Made by a program: the position numbers and the translations under genes. Below the pieces are notes generated by a model. It saw nothing but the letters and a program-made list of their open reading frames with translations, was not told the DNA's origin and ran no database searches. A DNA stretch of 64,000 nucleotides, taken from positions 45,844,501 through 45,908,500 of the forward strand of contig NC_072896.1 of the NCBI RefSeq assembly GCF_027943255.1, written 5' to 3'. Shown here one piece after another: positions 11,972 through 20,163 of this stretch (position 1 is the stretch's first letter; every line of letters starts with the position of its first letter). Source of the DNA: Anastrepha obliqua. Lineage: Eukaryota > Arthropoda > Insecta > Diptera > Tephritidae.

Positions 11972-13514
11972 CGTTTTTCAATAAGTTTTACGGTTCAATG
12001 AAAGAGGGCGTTGCTACTACCCTAAAATTTTCTTTGTTATGATGGTACCCCCCTTCATATGAAGGTATGTGAAGTTTCATTTCAATCTGTCGATTCATTC
12101 TTTGTGTACAAGACATTTAGTATCGACGTGTCATAGTAGTTTTTACAATGGAAAAAATCAAGTATCGTGCAGTGATTGAATTTTTATTTTTGGAAGGCAA
12201 AGCAAATTTATGAATGAATGTTGAAAGTGTATAGGACTTTCCGCCATCAATTAGTACAGTGGGAAGATGCGATGCTGACTTTAAACGTGGTCGCACAAAT
12301 CTTGAAGACGATCCAGGGTAAGAAAGTCCAAAAACCGCAACAATACCAGAACTCGAAGAAAAAATGCAGAATATCGTGTTGGAAAATTGTCAAGTGACTG
12401 AAAGAGATTTAATAGAAGCCCGAGGTATCTCATTGAGCAGTGTAAGCGATATTTTTACTAACGTATTATGTTTCAGAAAGCTATGGTGCACAATGGGGGC
12501 CGAATTCGCTAACAATGGAACAAAAATCACATTCGAATGCGACTTTCTCAGCAATATTTAGAGCGTTTTCGAAAGGATAAAGTGGGCTTTGTGCGTCGAT
12601 TCCTCACTACGGATGAGAGTTGGGACTATAACTATGATCCTAAATCGAAACAGGAGGCTAAAGAGTAGTGCGAACCTGGTTCTTGCGCTCCAAAACGAGT
12701 TCTTGTCCAGAAATCGGGAAATCAGCTAAGAAGGCCATATTTTTACTAACGTATTATGTTTCAGAAAGCTATGGTGCACAATGGGGGCCGAATTCGCTAA
12801 CAATGGAACAAAAATCACATTCGAATGCGACTTTCTCAGCAATATTTAGAGCGTTTTCGAAAGGATAAAGTGGGCTTTGTGCGTCGATTCCTCACTACGG
12901 ATGAGAGTTGGGACTATAACTATGATCCTAAATCGAAACAGGAGGCTAAAGAGTAGTGCGAACCTGGTTCTTGCGCTCCAAAACGAGTTCTTGTCCAGAA
13001 ATCGGGAAATCAGCTAAGAAGGTATTAGCATCAGTTGTTTGGGACGCGAAAGGAATTTTATTTGGCAACTGGTAAAACAATAAATTCTGAATATTATTGA
13101 AGCCTTTTGAGTAGTTGACGAAAGAAATTCGTGAAAAAAGACCCGGTTTGCAAAGGATAAAAATTATTATTCAACAGGACAGTGTACCGTGTCACAAAAT
13201 CCATGAATTAAAGTTCGAATTCTTGGGGCATCCACCGTATTCACCCGGTTTGGCCTCTAGCGATTTCCATTTGTCTCCAGTTCTATAAAAATACATGCGT
13301 AAAAAGAGTTTTTCTTATCAAATGATGAGCCATAACACCCGTGGAATCGTATTTCCAGCCCATCCAAATTCTCACTTCAGGGATGGAATTCATAAATTGG
13401 AATCTCGTTGGAACAAGTCTATTGACGTTCAAGGAGACTATACTGAGTAATCAAGTCTACTTCAAACAATAAATTATTTTTTTCTTATCGAACTGAAAAA
13501 TTTATTGAACAACC
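11972..13514 (+). mobile_element. mariner element with TA-flanked TIRs and internal duplication
   Basis: Flanked by TA (11970-11971, 13515-13516). The left end reads CGTTTTTCAATAAGTTTTAC and the right end is the complement of GGTTGTTCAATAAATTTTTC, an imperfect inverted repeat of about 25 bp. Plus-strand transposase pieces: MEKIKYRAVIEFLFLEGKAN (12148), then ERFRKDKVGFVRRFLTTDES (first catalytic Asp, in the duplicated part), VLASVVWDAKGILF-like, IIIQQDSVPCHKIHELK (second Asp), HPPYSPGLASSDFHLSPVL (third Asp) and a WNKSIDVQGDY tail. Multiple stops and frameshifts. Total length is 1,543 bp; without the 288-bp tandem duplication it is 1,255 bp, the normal size for a mariner. Confidence 0.88.
12449..13022 (+). 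repeat. perfect 288-bp tandem duplication inside mariner
   Basis: Bases 12449-12734 recur at 12737-13022 with an offset of exactly 288 and no mismatch that I could find by reading. The unit runs from atatttttactaacg to cagctaagaagg and covers the region around the first catalytic Asp. Either a very recent unequal exchange or replication slip, or an assembly duplication. Confidence 0.92.
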
Positions 13515-13561
13515 TAGAATTATTTAATACAAACATTTTTTATTAACACTAGATTTACCAG

Positions 13562-13821
13562 AGCAGTATTTTTGTACTGAGTTAGAAGCCTCTCGAGTTT
13601 TGGGGAAAAACTGGATAGTTACGCAAGCAAAATTGAAGATATTTGTTGCAATAGTGCTCGCACATGGGGCGTCCGAAGGAAATACTTTGAGGTTTCAATA
13701 TTTGTAGAACAACAACCATCATTCTTCTCCAGCTCTATGTGTAGACGAGATTTGATTCAGTTTCTGCGATACACTCGTTTCGACAAAAGAAATCAGAGAA
13801 GTAAACGTTTGCAAACAGACG
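13562..13821 (+). pseudogene. piggyBac transposase N-terminal part
   Basis: Frames just inside the left repeat give a stretch homologous to the DDE_Tnp_1_7-type N-terminal region: KIFVAIVLAHGASEGNTLRF, then after a frame change MCRRDLIQFLRYTRFDKRNQ and SKRLQTD. The alignment to piggyBac-family transposases is by motif recall. It stops abruptly at ACAGACGAGTC, where an RT sequence takes over without a stop. The following ~200 residues, which would include the catalytic Asp residues, are absent. Confidence 0.75.
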
Positions 13822-15117
13822 AGTCGGCACTGCAATGCCTTGTTGCTAGGGTAGAGCTGGCCATCGACAGGAGGGACTGCGCTATGGGCATCTTTTTAGA
13901 CATAGAGGGGGCGTTTGATAATGCCACTTTTGACAGTATGTGTAGCTCTGCTAGTAGGCACGGCGTAGACCGGGTGCTAGTAAATTAGATTCGTTCGATG
14001 CTGGCCCAATGAATCGTTTCGGTGCGAGCAGAGGAAGGTCTGTTGGTGTCATCTGGGGTTAATAAAGGTTGCCGCCAAGGCGGTGTGCTGTCTCCATTGC
14101 TCTGGTGCACCACCTTAAACGATTCGGGAGTCTACGCACAAGCTATACTTGAAAAGAGATACAGTGTAGTGCTAACAGAGGCTCAGTTGTGGGAAGACTC
14201 AGAAAATGAGCCGGGCAAACACTGTTTTCGCATTTTACGGATGGCTCCAGGACCGAGCAAGGCTCTGGCTCTGTGGTCTACGTGGAATCCAGCGGGACAA
14301 AACAGCACTTTGCTCTTGGGATGCATGCATCTGTGTTTCAAGCGGAGGTGTATGCAGTTCAAGAAGCGATGAACTTTGTTGTGGATAAGCGATGGAGAGG
14401 CAGATCTATATGTATCTGCAGCGACAGCCAAGCTGCGCTTATGGCCTGGGTAGTGAAGTCCTGTAAATCCTGAACTATGTCGGTAGACATAATAGCCTGA
14501 TGCTAACATGGGTCCCGGGACACGTGGGTATAGCGGGTAGCGAGACCTCTGACTCCTTAGCTAAGATGGGCTCTGAGCCCAACTTCTTTGGCCCAGAGCC
14601 CGTTTTGCCACTCCCTTTCGCGGCCATCCCAGCCACGGTTAGGAAATGGGTAACTACCACCCACAAGCGAGCTTGGCAGGCTGAGAGAGGCGGCAGATGG
14701 ACTAAACTGATGTTACCTGTCATGTCCGATCAACTGTCACAAACAATTCTGTCATTAAGCAGAGGGGAGTGCAGATGGCTGGTTGGACTGATGACGGGCC
14801 ACTTTCTGTGAGCGAAGCACATGGAAAGGTTGGGCATCTCAGACAGTGTACTCTGCTCAGCTGGTCAAGAGGAGGATGAGACGGCGGACCACTTTCTGTG
14901 TGTCTACCCCGCCTTCGCTCGAATCAGGTTTGAGGTCTTTGGCACTGATGTGTTAAGAAGCCACCATCTTGGCTCCTTGGCACCACAAGATCTACACAGA
15001 TTTCTTCGGAGATCGGGTAGATTTAAAGAAAATTAAAAGGGAATCCAAGTGTAGTACAATGGACTTAATTAATGTCTGAGTGCTGTACTTGCTAGTTGTC
15101 CCGACAAAAAAAAAATA
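13822..15117 (+). pseudogene. LOA-like LINE nested in piggyBac (copy B)
   Basis: RT motif IFLDIEGAFDNATFDSM (first RT Asp) is followed by GCRQGGVLSPLLW and then an immediate jump to RNase H. The YADD box and thumb are deleted. RNase H reads FALGMHASVFQAEVYAVQEA, ICICSDSQAAL, then LTWVPGHVGIAGSETSDSLA. The tail carries GECRWLVGLMTGHF, CSAGQEEDETADHFLC and DLHRFLRRSGRFKEN, the zinc-finger and C-terminal signature shared with the copy at 59.2-60.9 kb. A 3' UTR and an A10 run at about 15107-15116 mark the 3' end. At least three frame breaks. Confidence 0.85.
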
Positions 15118-15119
15118 GC

Positions 15120-15442
15120 AAAGTATTTCTTTGGCGTTAAAATTAAGATCTAAAAATACTTCGTTGCTTGGAACAATACGTGCAAACAAAAGGAAATTTT
15201 CGAAAACTTCCACGTTTCTCAACCTTGTTGTACCAATCCAATAGATGCATACTAATCGTTTATAAAAGCAAACCAAATAAAAAGTGCTTATACTAAGTAC
15301 AAAGCATAAACACATCAAAATTGGTAAAGCTGCTAAGAAATTATCTGAAATTTTTTTATAATATAGCCGGAATAAACAGCTATTGTACAAAAACACAACA
15401 GGAGAAAATATTTCACATTCTCATTGACTATCTGTTTAGATT
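15120..15442 (+). pseudogene. piggyBac transposase C-terminal part, first segment
   Basis: Resumes after the LINE poly(A). Frames give SLLGTIRANKRKF, VLILSTKHKHIKIGKAAKK, LSEI, FYNIAGINSY, TKTQQEKIFHILIDYLFR. These match the conserved C-terminal half of piggyBac transposases (TLLGTIRANKR and NILDLAGINA-type motifs). There are frameshifts at about 15210-15260 and 15345. The last reading frame runs without interruption into the LVKELAAEYQ segment at 15572 if the 121-bp insert is removed. Confidence 0.8.
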
Positions 15443-15563
15443 TGTTGTTGTTGTAGGAGCAAAAACATTCCCCATACATGTACGGGGAGTGCTGCTGAAT
15501 GGCAGTCCTTGACCGGATATATAGTAGTTCCGGTAAAGTAGAACCGACTGTCGGGGGCACGTA
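15443..15563 (+). mobile_element. 121-bp hairpin-rich short element with 8-bp TSD
   Basis: Begins tgttgttgttgtagg and ends gggggcacgta. It is flanked by the direct repeat tttagatt (15435-15442 and 15564-15571). It contains a near-palindrome around ccccatacatgtacgggg and a second inverted pair in ccggatatatagtagttccgg. Removing it and one repeat copy restores a continuous piggyBac reading frame (ILIDYLFR-LVKELAAEYQ), which proves it is an insertion. It has no ORF and no clear A tail. I recall similar TGTTGTTGTTGTAG-initial repeats in flies but cannot name a family. Strand is arbitrary. Confidence 0.8.
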
Positions 15564-15571
15564 TTTAGATT

Positions 15572-15668
15572 AGTAAAAGAACTTGCTGCAGAATATCAGA
15601 CTTCACGGCAAAAACTACACGAATATGATTTTCCAACTACAAGTGTCATGGTTTCTGTACGCAAATGT
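15572..15668 (+). pseudogene. piggyBac transposase C-terminal part, second segment
   Basis: In frame with the preceding segment once the 121-bp insert is removed: LVKELAAEYQTSRQK, LHEYDFPTTSVMVSVRKC. The Cys-rich zinc-binding tail of piggyBac transposases would follow. Remnants such as KLCRTNCKQL appear after the MITE, near 16250-16285. Confidence 0.65.
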
Positions 15669-15670
15669 TA

Positions 15671-16224
15671 GGGCGGGTCGATTTAAAAATCGCTCATTGC
15701 TCTGTGAAAATCGTATTCTAGGGATCAAAATCAGAAACTTTGCCTAAGGAACCATACCTCTAAAACGAATTCTGATGTCCCCCAATTTGGGTCGAACCAA
15801 AAATCCCACTTTGACCCATTTAGAGTGCTCCAATCGAGTTCAAATGTATGACCGACCCCCGATCCACCCATGCCAGTGACACATTCCCTGGAACTCCCCT
15901 GGGGGGTCCCCATGTAATCATCACCATTTTTGGCCTTTACATGAAAAAATCACCTAAATGGCTATGGTTTTTCTTAATTTTTATTTATTTATAATATCTA
16001 TTTTTTTTCTTAAGAAATTTATTTAGTCAGAACATATGTAAATGAAAAAATTAATTTAAGTGAGTTATGGAAAAGAAACTAAAAAGTTCGACCCACATTG
16101 GGGGACATCAGAACTCGTTTTAGAGGTATGGTTCCTTCGGCAAAGTTTCTTATTTTGATCCCTAGAATACGATTTTCACAGACCAATGGGCGATTTTTTT
16201 GCCTCCCCACAAATCGACCCGGCC
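15671..16224. mobile_element. 554-bp foldback MITE with ~140-bp TIRs
   Basis: Two long inverted arms, roughly 15671-15800 and 16087-16224, read alike in opposite orientation (GGGCGGGTCGATTT, then aaaatcgtattctagggatc, then gaaccatacctctaaaacga, then gatgtcccccaat). The ends GGGCGGGTCG and CGACCCGGCC are each flanked by TA (15669-15670, 16225-16226), suggesting a Tc1/mariner-type or other TA-targeting MITE. The loop has no coding capacity. It is nested in the piggyBac C-terminal coding region. Confidence 0.85.
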
Positions 16225-16331
16225 TAGTGTACACACATGAAAATCTACCTATGTAGAAATTGTGCCGCACAAACTGTAAACAATTAAGTATTTTGCTATT
16301 TGACGATGTCTATAAATTCATTTATCCATTA

Positions 16332-16505
16332 CAACTAAAATTGTTCAATTTGTTTTGTATTTTTCCAGGAGTGGATAAAGACTGGAAGTCACAATAAGCA
16401 TTTTTTCTTATACGAGTGCAACTAAAATTGTTCAATTTGTTTTGTATTTTTTCAGGAGTGGATAAAGACTGGAAGTCACAATAAGCATTTTTTCTTATAC
16501 GAGTA
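16332..16505 (+). repeat. two-copy 87-bp tandem repeat near piggyBac right end
   Basis: The unit starting caactaaaattgttcaa and ending cttatacgagt occurs twice back to back (16332-16418, 16419-16505). I noticed one C/T difference in the ttttccagg/tttttcagg stretch. A short inverted pair (ccagtca/tgactgg) follows at 16508-16524, just inside the right terminal repeat. Confidence 0.85.
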
Positions 16506-16576
16506 CACCAGTCATTTTGACTGGTTTTGGTAGAAATAGGTATACCTATTTAAATGGCTGGTAAATCTAGTGTTAA

Positions 16577-17430
16577 AATAAGAAATAATCTTCAACTAGT
16601 AAAAGCTTAAAAAGTTCTAAAATAAGCTAGCCTTCCCTTAAGTGGACACTTCTTATGGAAGGACAAAAGTTGACTGACGGTGAGTGTCCGCACAAGGGAG
16701 GTTTCACTGTCTGATCCACATACGTGTGGATCAAAATTTATAATAGTGCGGTAGACTTGAAAATGTCACACCTAAATACATATCTGCATTTGATTTACTA
16801 ACTGCTTGCAATACACACCTACATACATAGCCATATTTATTTGTGTATGTAAATACATAAATTGGAATATCTTTAATTGTGGATATATATCCACACACCT
16901 ACATTCTGTGTGCCTATGCATGTATTTATTTCTTCGAGTTGCTAATACAGCGGCTTTTCTATTTTTCGAAAGTTAAGTTTATTTTGACAACTTGACGACA
17001 TAAGCATTTTCAGAGGATTTCGTCCAAGTGGTCAATGAAATGATTAAAATGCTAGCAACATCTGCGGTTCAAATATACATTACTTTTCACTTTTTCTTTT
17101 GCAACTTCTGTATACTTACATACATACATACTTTTTTTTATTTTAGCAACGATACTTGAAATTCAGTTTTGGAAACTTTTTTCTCCCACTTCCGCGCAGA
17201 ATTTGAGTACCAAAAAGCATCCTATGTTCAAGTGTGCATAAATACATATAAACGTAAGTGTACATATATCAGTATATGTAAGTATATATGCGCACGTTTG
17301 CACAGTAAACCAAAACAATTATGACCTAGTTAACTTTAGCTGGCTTAAGATGTACACTCAGGTTGCAGAACTGATTAGTGCATCCTTAATAAGAAGCTAA
17401 CAAATTGCGAGAGGTACTTCCATAAAATTA
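16577..17430. other. unassigned spacer with CATA microsatellites
   Basis: Nothing recognisable as coding. Short ACATACATA-type repeats occur near 16810-16860, 17115-17135 and 17240-17290. Confidence 0.4.
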
Positions 17431-17439
17431 CTTATGTTT

Positions 17440-18240
17440 GGCATACAGGTACCTTCTCTTGCAAGTTGGTCTGCCCTACAGTTCCCCGGTATATCTCTGT
17501 GGCCTGGTACCCAGCATAAGAAAATACGATACTGTTTAGCCATCTCATTTAGAGATTGGCGACAACGTAAGATACTCCTTGATGTTGTTTGGAATGCATC
17601 CAGGGCTCGTAGGGCAGCTGTCTGATAGAATGCAGATATCCGTTGATGATATTCTGTTTATCTTTAACCATTTAAGGCTTCATGAAAAGCGTTTAGTTAT
17701 GTGAAGTTATCCGGTAGTTTAAAAGATTCACTAATAGAAAGCTCTTCGCAATATAACCCTGATCCTATACCGGTGTTCATTTTGGATCCGTCCGTGTAGA
17801 TCTTAACGGGTGTGTTGAGTCATGGATCTTCTTCAAGCCATTCCAGTCTAGAAGGGACTTTCATTAGGAAACTCCTTTCAAAGAAGAGCATGGCAGGGTG
17901 ATAATCACAGTCACTGGGTATATCCGTATAATATTCTAAGATGGTTGAGTGTCCACGTGTGACAGTTTTCCATTGTGAGCTCGCTTCGAGCCTTAAAGCG
18001 GAATAGGCCGCTGAGTATTTGCAGAAGTGATCTAGGGATGACTGATGTAATATGATATCCCAAGCCATGGATGGCGTGGTTTTCATGACGCCACATTTTG
18101 CTAATTCCGCTGATCTCCGCACCTTATTCAATAAATTAGAATAGGTTTTTTTCTACATAGCATACAACCAGACAACATTCCCATATAGAAGAAGAGGTCT
18201 GACGACAGCAGTGTAAAGCCAATGCTCTCTTACAGGCACA
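17440..18240 (-). pseudogene. I-group LINE fragment: RT thumb and RNase H
   Basis: Minus-strand pieces in order: FYTAVVRPLLLYGNVVW-like (18190-18230), NKVRRSAELAKCGVMKTTPS, RLEWLEEDP (linker ORF 17820-18131), IYTDGSKMNTGIGSGLYCEE (first RNase H Asp), LPYEPWMHSKQHQGV and CWVPGHRDIPGNCRADQLA (last Asp). The middle of RNase H is deleted or scrambled. It is a different subfamily from the 4.6-kb and 13.8-kb copies, judged from the YCEELSISESFKLPD segment. Confidence 0.75.
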
Positions 18241-18244
18241 AAAA

Positions 18245-19165
18245 GCTAAGTGCGCTTAGTCTTTATAGTTTTAGGCGTATTTCTGTGGAAGTTGATTGTA
18301 AAAATTCCCCATAGATATAAAATTAAGGTAGAAAATGTAACTGCCCAACGAGAGTTTGATGCTTACAGGTAGCTGTCCTTCGCTTCCACTTGAAAGTTTA
18401 AACTCGTTTTTCTCGAAACTACTTTTTCCGGTCCGGTCTGCATGATAACTCATACAGTTTTTAATAATTTTTGCTGCGGTCTTTTTGAAATATTCGAAGG
18501 TCTTTTCTCTATAGATTTGATTTTTGATATTTTTCTTAAAAATGTTATAAACATAATTATAGTATGACATTTATGACTTAAAACGCATACTTTTTTTAAA
18601 TGCCGTAAATTGCAAAAGTTTTCGCAATTCTTAAATCCAGTTCGACAGACTACATATAACTATTTACAACTTTATTTTACAGTAATTTCAAGGAGAAATA
18701 ATGCAGATAGTGAAGCAACTTTTTCTTCATTGTACTTTGGCTCACGTGATTTTTTATGTACTACTTTTTGTCAAGATAAATTAAAATAATTTTTTTTATA
18801 AAGTTTTTAGTACTAATAAATAATGTATAAAAGTTTTTAATATTTATTTCTATTGTTATCCCTTCTAAAGACAGTTTTTCTTTCAGCGCATTTTCGGCGC
18901 TGCTGGACGTATATAACCCCTTAATTTTGTGCCAACTTGTACCATCCTTATAATTTGGTTTCAAACTATAGAAGGTATCAAATTCAGGTAAAAAAACTTT
19001 CCTTCTTCTAGCCAGCCACTCAGTCGCTAAAACAACCCATTTTGCATTTAGGTTTTACTGTTATGATATTATTTTGCCTAAGTTAATCTATTAGTTATTG
19101 CCATTGAGGCCCCAAGAAACGAACCGAAAAGGAAACATGTATTAGATAAGTTTGTTCAAATGAGA
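18245..19165. other. AT-rich spacer without recognisable gene
   Basis: Very AT-rich, with short frames on both strands and no family similarity. No transposon ends identified. Confidence 0.4.
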
Positions 19166-19169
19166 ATTT

Positions 19170-19346
19170 AAAGAAGCGATTAGCATCGTTCCGCTCTCGA
19201 CAAACAAAACTAACCCTCTACAAGGCTCTCATCATGTCCGTCCTAAAGTATGGCGCGGAATTTTGGACGATGACAATTTCCGATGAGGCGTCCATTGGAG
19301 TGTTTGAGAAAAAGATTCTGTGGAAGATTTTCAATTTTCTTTTTTT
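19170..19346 (+). pseudogene. RTE-like LINE RT C-terminal fragment
   Basis: One plus-strand frame gives RSRQTKLTLYKALIMSVLKY, GAEFWTMTISDEASIGVFEK and KILWKIF. This is the thumb motif of RTE-like reverse transcriptases (SRxxKxxLYKxxIxPxLxYGSExWxxxxxD, then FExKIxRxIxG). The same motif appears in the 22.8-kb insertion and in reverse at 57 kb. Both flanks are unrelated, so it is a short relic. Confidence 0.75.
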
Positions 19347-19379
19347 TCAACTTGAAATCCGATACCTCTAAATTTATCA

Positions 19380-19813
19380 CCCTTACAATGTTTTCCGGTG
19401 TTTTGTGACTTGTGCCTCAATCTTGTTCCAAACAATTATATCGTCTAAGTCTACTCCTTCACGCTCAGGCCACAAAAATCTTTCCATCAGTTGTCTATAG
19501 CGTTGCTCATTGACAGCTCTTTCATTATCATCTTCGAAGAAAAACGGTACAAGCAGTACATTTTAGTGGATGTAATAATTTTTCTGTAATTAGTCCAGGG
19601 TTTTCTTCCCTCAGGTTCTTGAAACTTTTTCACCAACCTTTGAATTGTCAATTCATTCGGACCACCAAAAAAGCTATTACAAGTTTTGGTGTAGTTGTAA
19701 TACGCTCCATATGCGCTAAAATGCATGATGCTTCTGCCTATGCACTTGTTGATGCTGTAGTTTCATCCCATACACACATCTTGACATTGTCATTATGGTA
19801 ATTATAGAAGCCC
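19380..19813 (-). pseudogene. mariner-like transposase relic (WFQQDGATCH group)
   Basis: Minus-strand pieces: IMHFSAYGAYYNYTKTCNSF with LTIQRLVKKFQEPEGRK (helix-turn-helix region, 19580-19735), then FFFEDDN, VNEQRYRQLMERFLWPE and GVDLDDIIVWNK. These correspond to the FFENxxGxxVTVNxxRYxxMIxxFLWPxLxxMDLDDxWFQ block of the other mariner-like copies in this window. The part between them is deleted. The SINE at 19827 interrupts or abuts its N-terminal side. Confidence 0.6.
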
Positions 19814-19826
19814 AAGTTATAAACGT

Positions 19827-20150
19827 CGGGCGGCCGCCGTAGCGGAATGGGTTGGTGCGTGATCACCATTCGGAATTCACTGAGAGGTCGTTGGTTCGAA
19901 TCTCGGTGAAAGCAAAATTAATAAAAACATTTTTCTAATAGCGGTCGCCCCTCGGCAGGCAATGGCAAACCTCTGAGTGTAGTTCTGCCGTGAAAAAGCT
20001 CCTCATAAAAATATCTGCCGTTCGGAGTCGGCTTGAAACTGTAGGTCCCTCCATTTGTGGAACAACATCAAGACGCACACCACAAATAGGAAGAGGAGCT
20101 TGGCCAAACACCTAACAGAAGTGTACGCGCCAATTATTTATTTTTATTTT
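19827..20150 (+). mobile_element. tRNA-derived SINE, full length, 13-bp TSD
   Basis: A 324-bp element flanked by a perfect 13-bp direct repeat, aagttataaacgt (19814-19826 and 20151-20163). The head resembles a tRNA gene: an A-box-like gtagcggaatgggttggtgc and a B-box ggttcgaatctcg, spaced as in a pol III internal promoter. The body carries gcggtcgcccctcggcaggc, gttcggagtcggcttgaaac and gtaggtccctccatttgtgg. It ends caattatttatttttatttt. Expected to be transcribed by RNA polymerase III and copied by a LINE reverse transcriptase. Other copies or pieces: 11.87, 33.7, 34.28, 41.66 and 55.42 kb. Confidence 0.92.
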
Positions 20151-20163
20151 AAGTTATAAACGT

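Larger units (their letters stand above)
13547..16572 (+). mobile_element. piggyBac-type transposon with perfect 15-bp TIRs and TTAA target
   Basis: Terminal repeats CACTAGATTTACCAG at 13547-13561 and its exact complement at 16558-16572. Both are flanked by TTAA (13543-13546 and 16573-16576), the hallmark of piggyBac insertion. Plus-strand transposase pieces flank later insertions. N-terminal: EQYFCTELEASRVLGKNW, IVLAHGASEGNTLRFQYLWN, MCRRDLIQFLRYTRFDKRN and RLQTD. C-terminal: SLLGTIRANKRKF, VLILSTKHKHIKIGKAAKK, FYNIAGINSY, ILIDYLFR then LVKELAAEYQTSRQK. The catalytic centre is missing, replaced by a LINE at 13.82-15.12 kb. A 121-bp element (15443-15563) and a MITE (15671-16224) were also inserted. 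It is inactive. Confidence 0.9.

Noticed and set aside
19831..19912. Possible tRNA gene (A-box and B-box present)
   Set aside because: The same head is linked to a constant 3' domain in several copies and has a 13-bp target duplication, so it is a SINE head. I could not fold a proper anticodon arm by eye.
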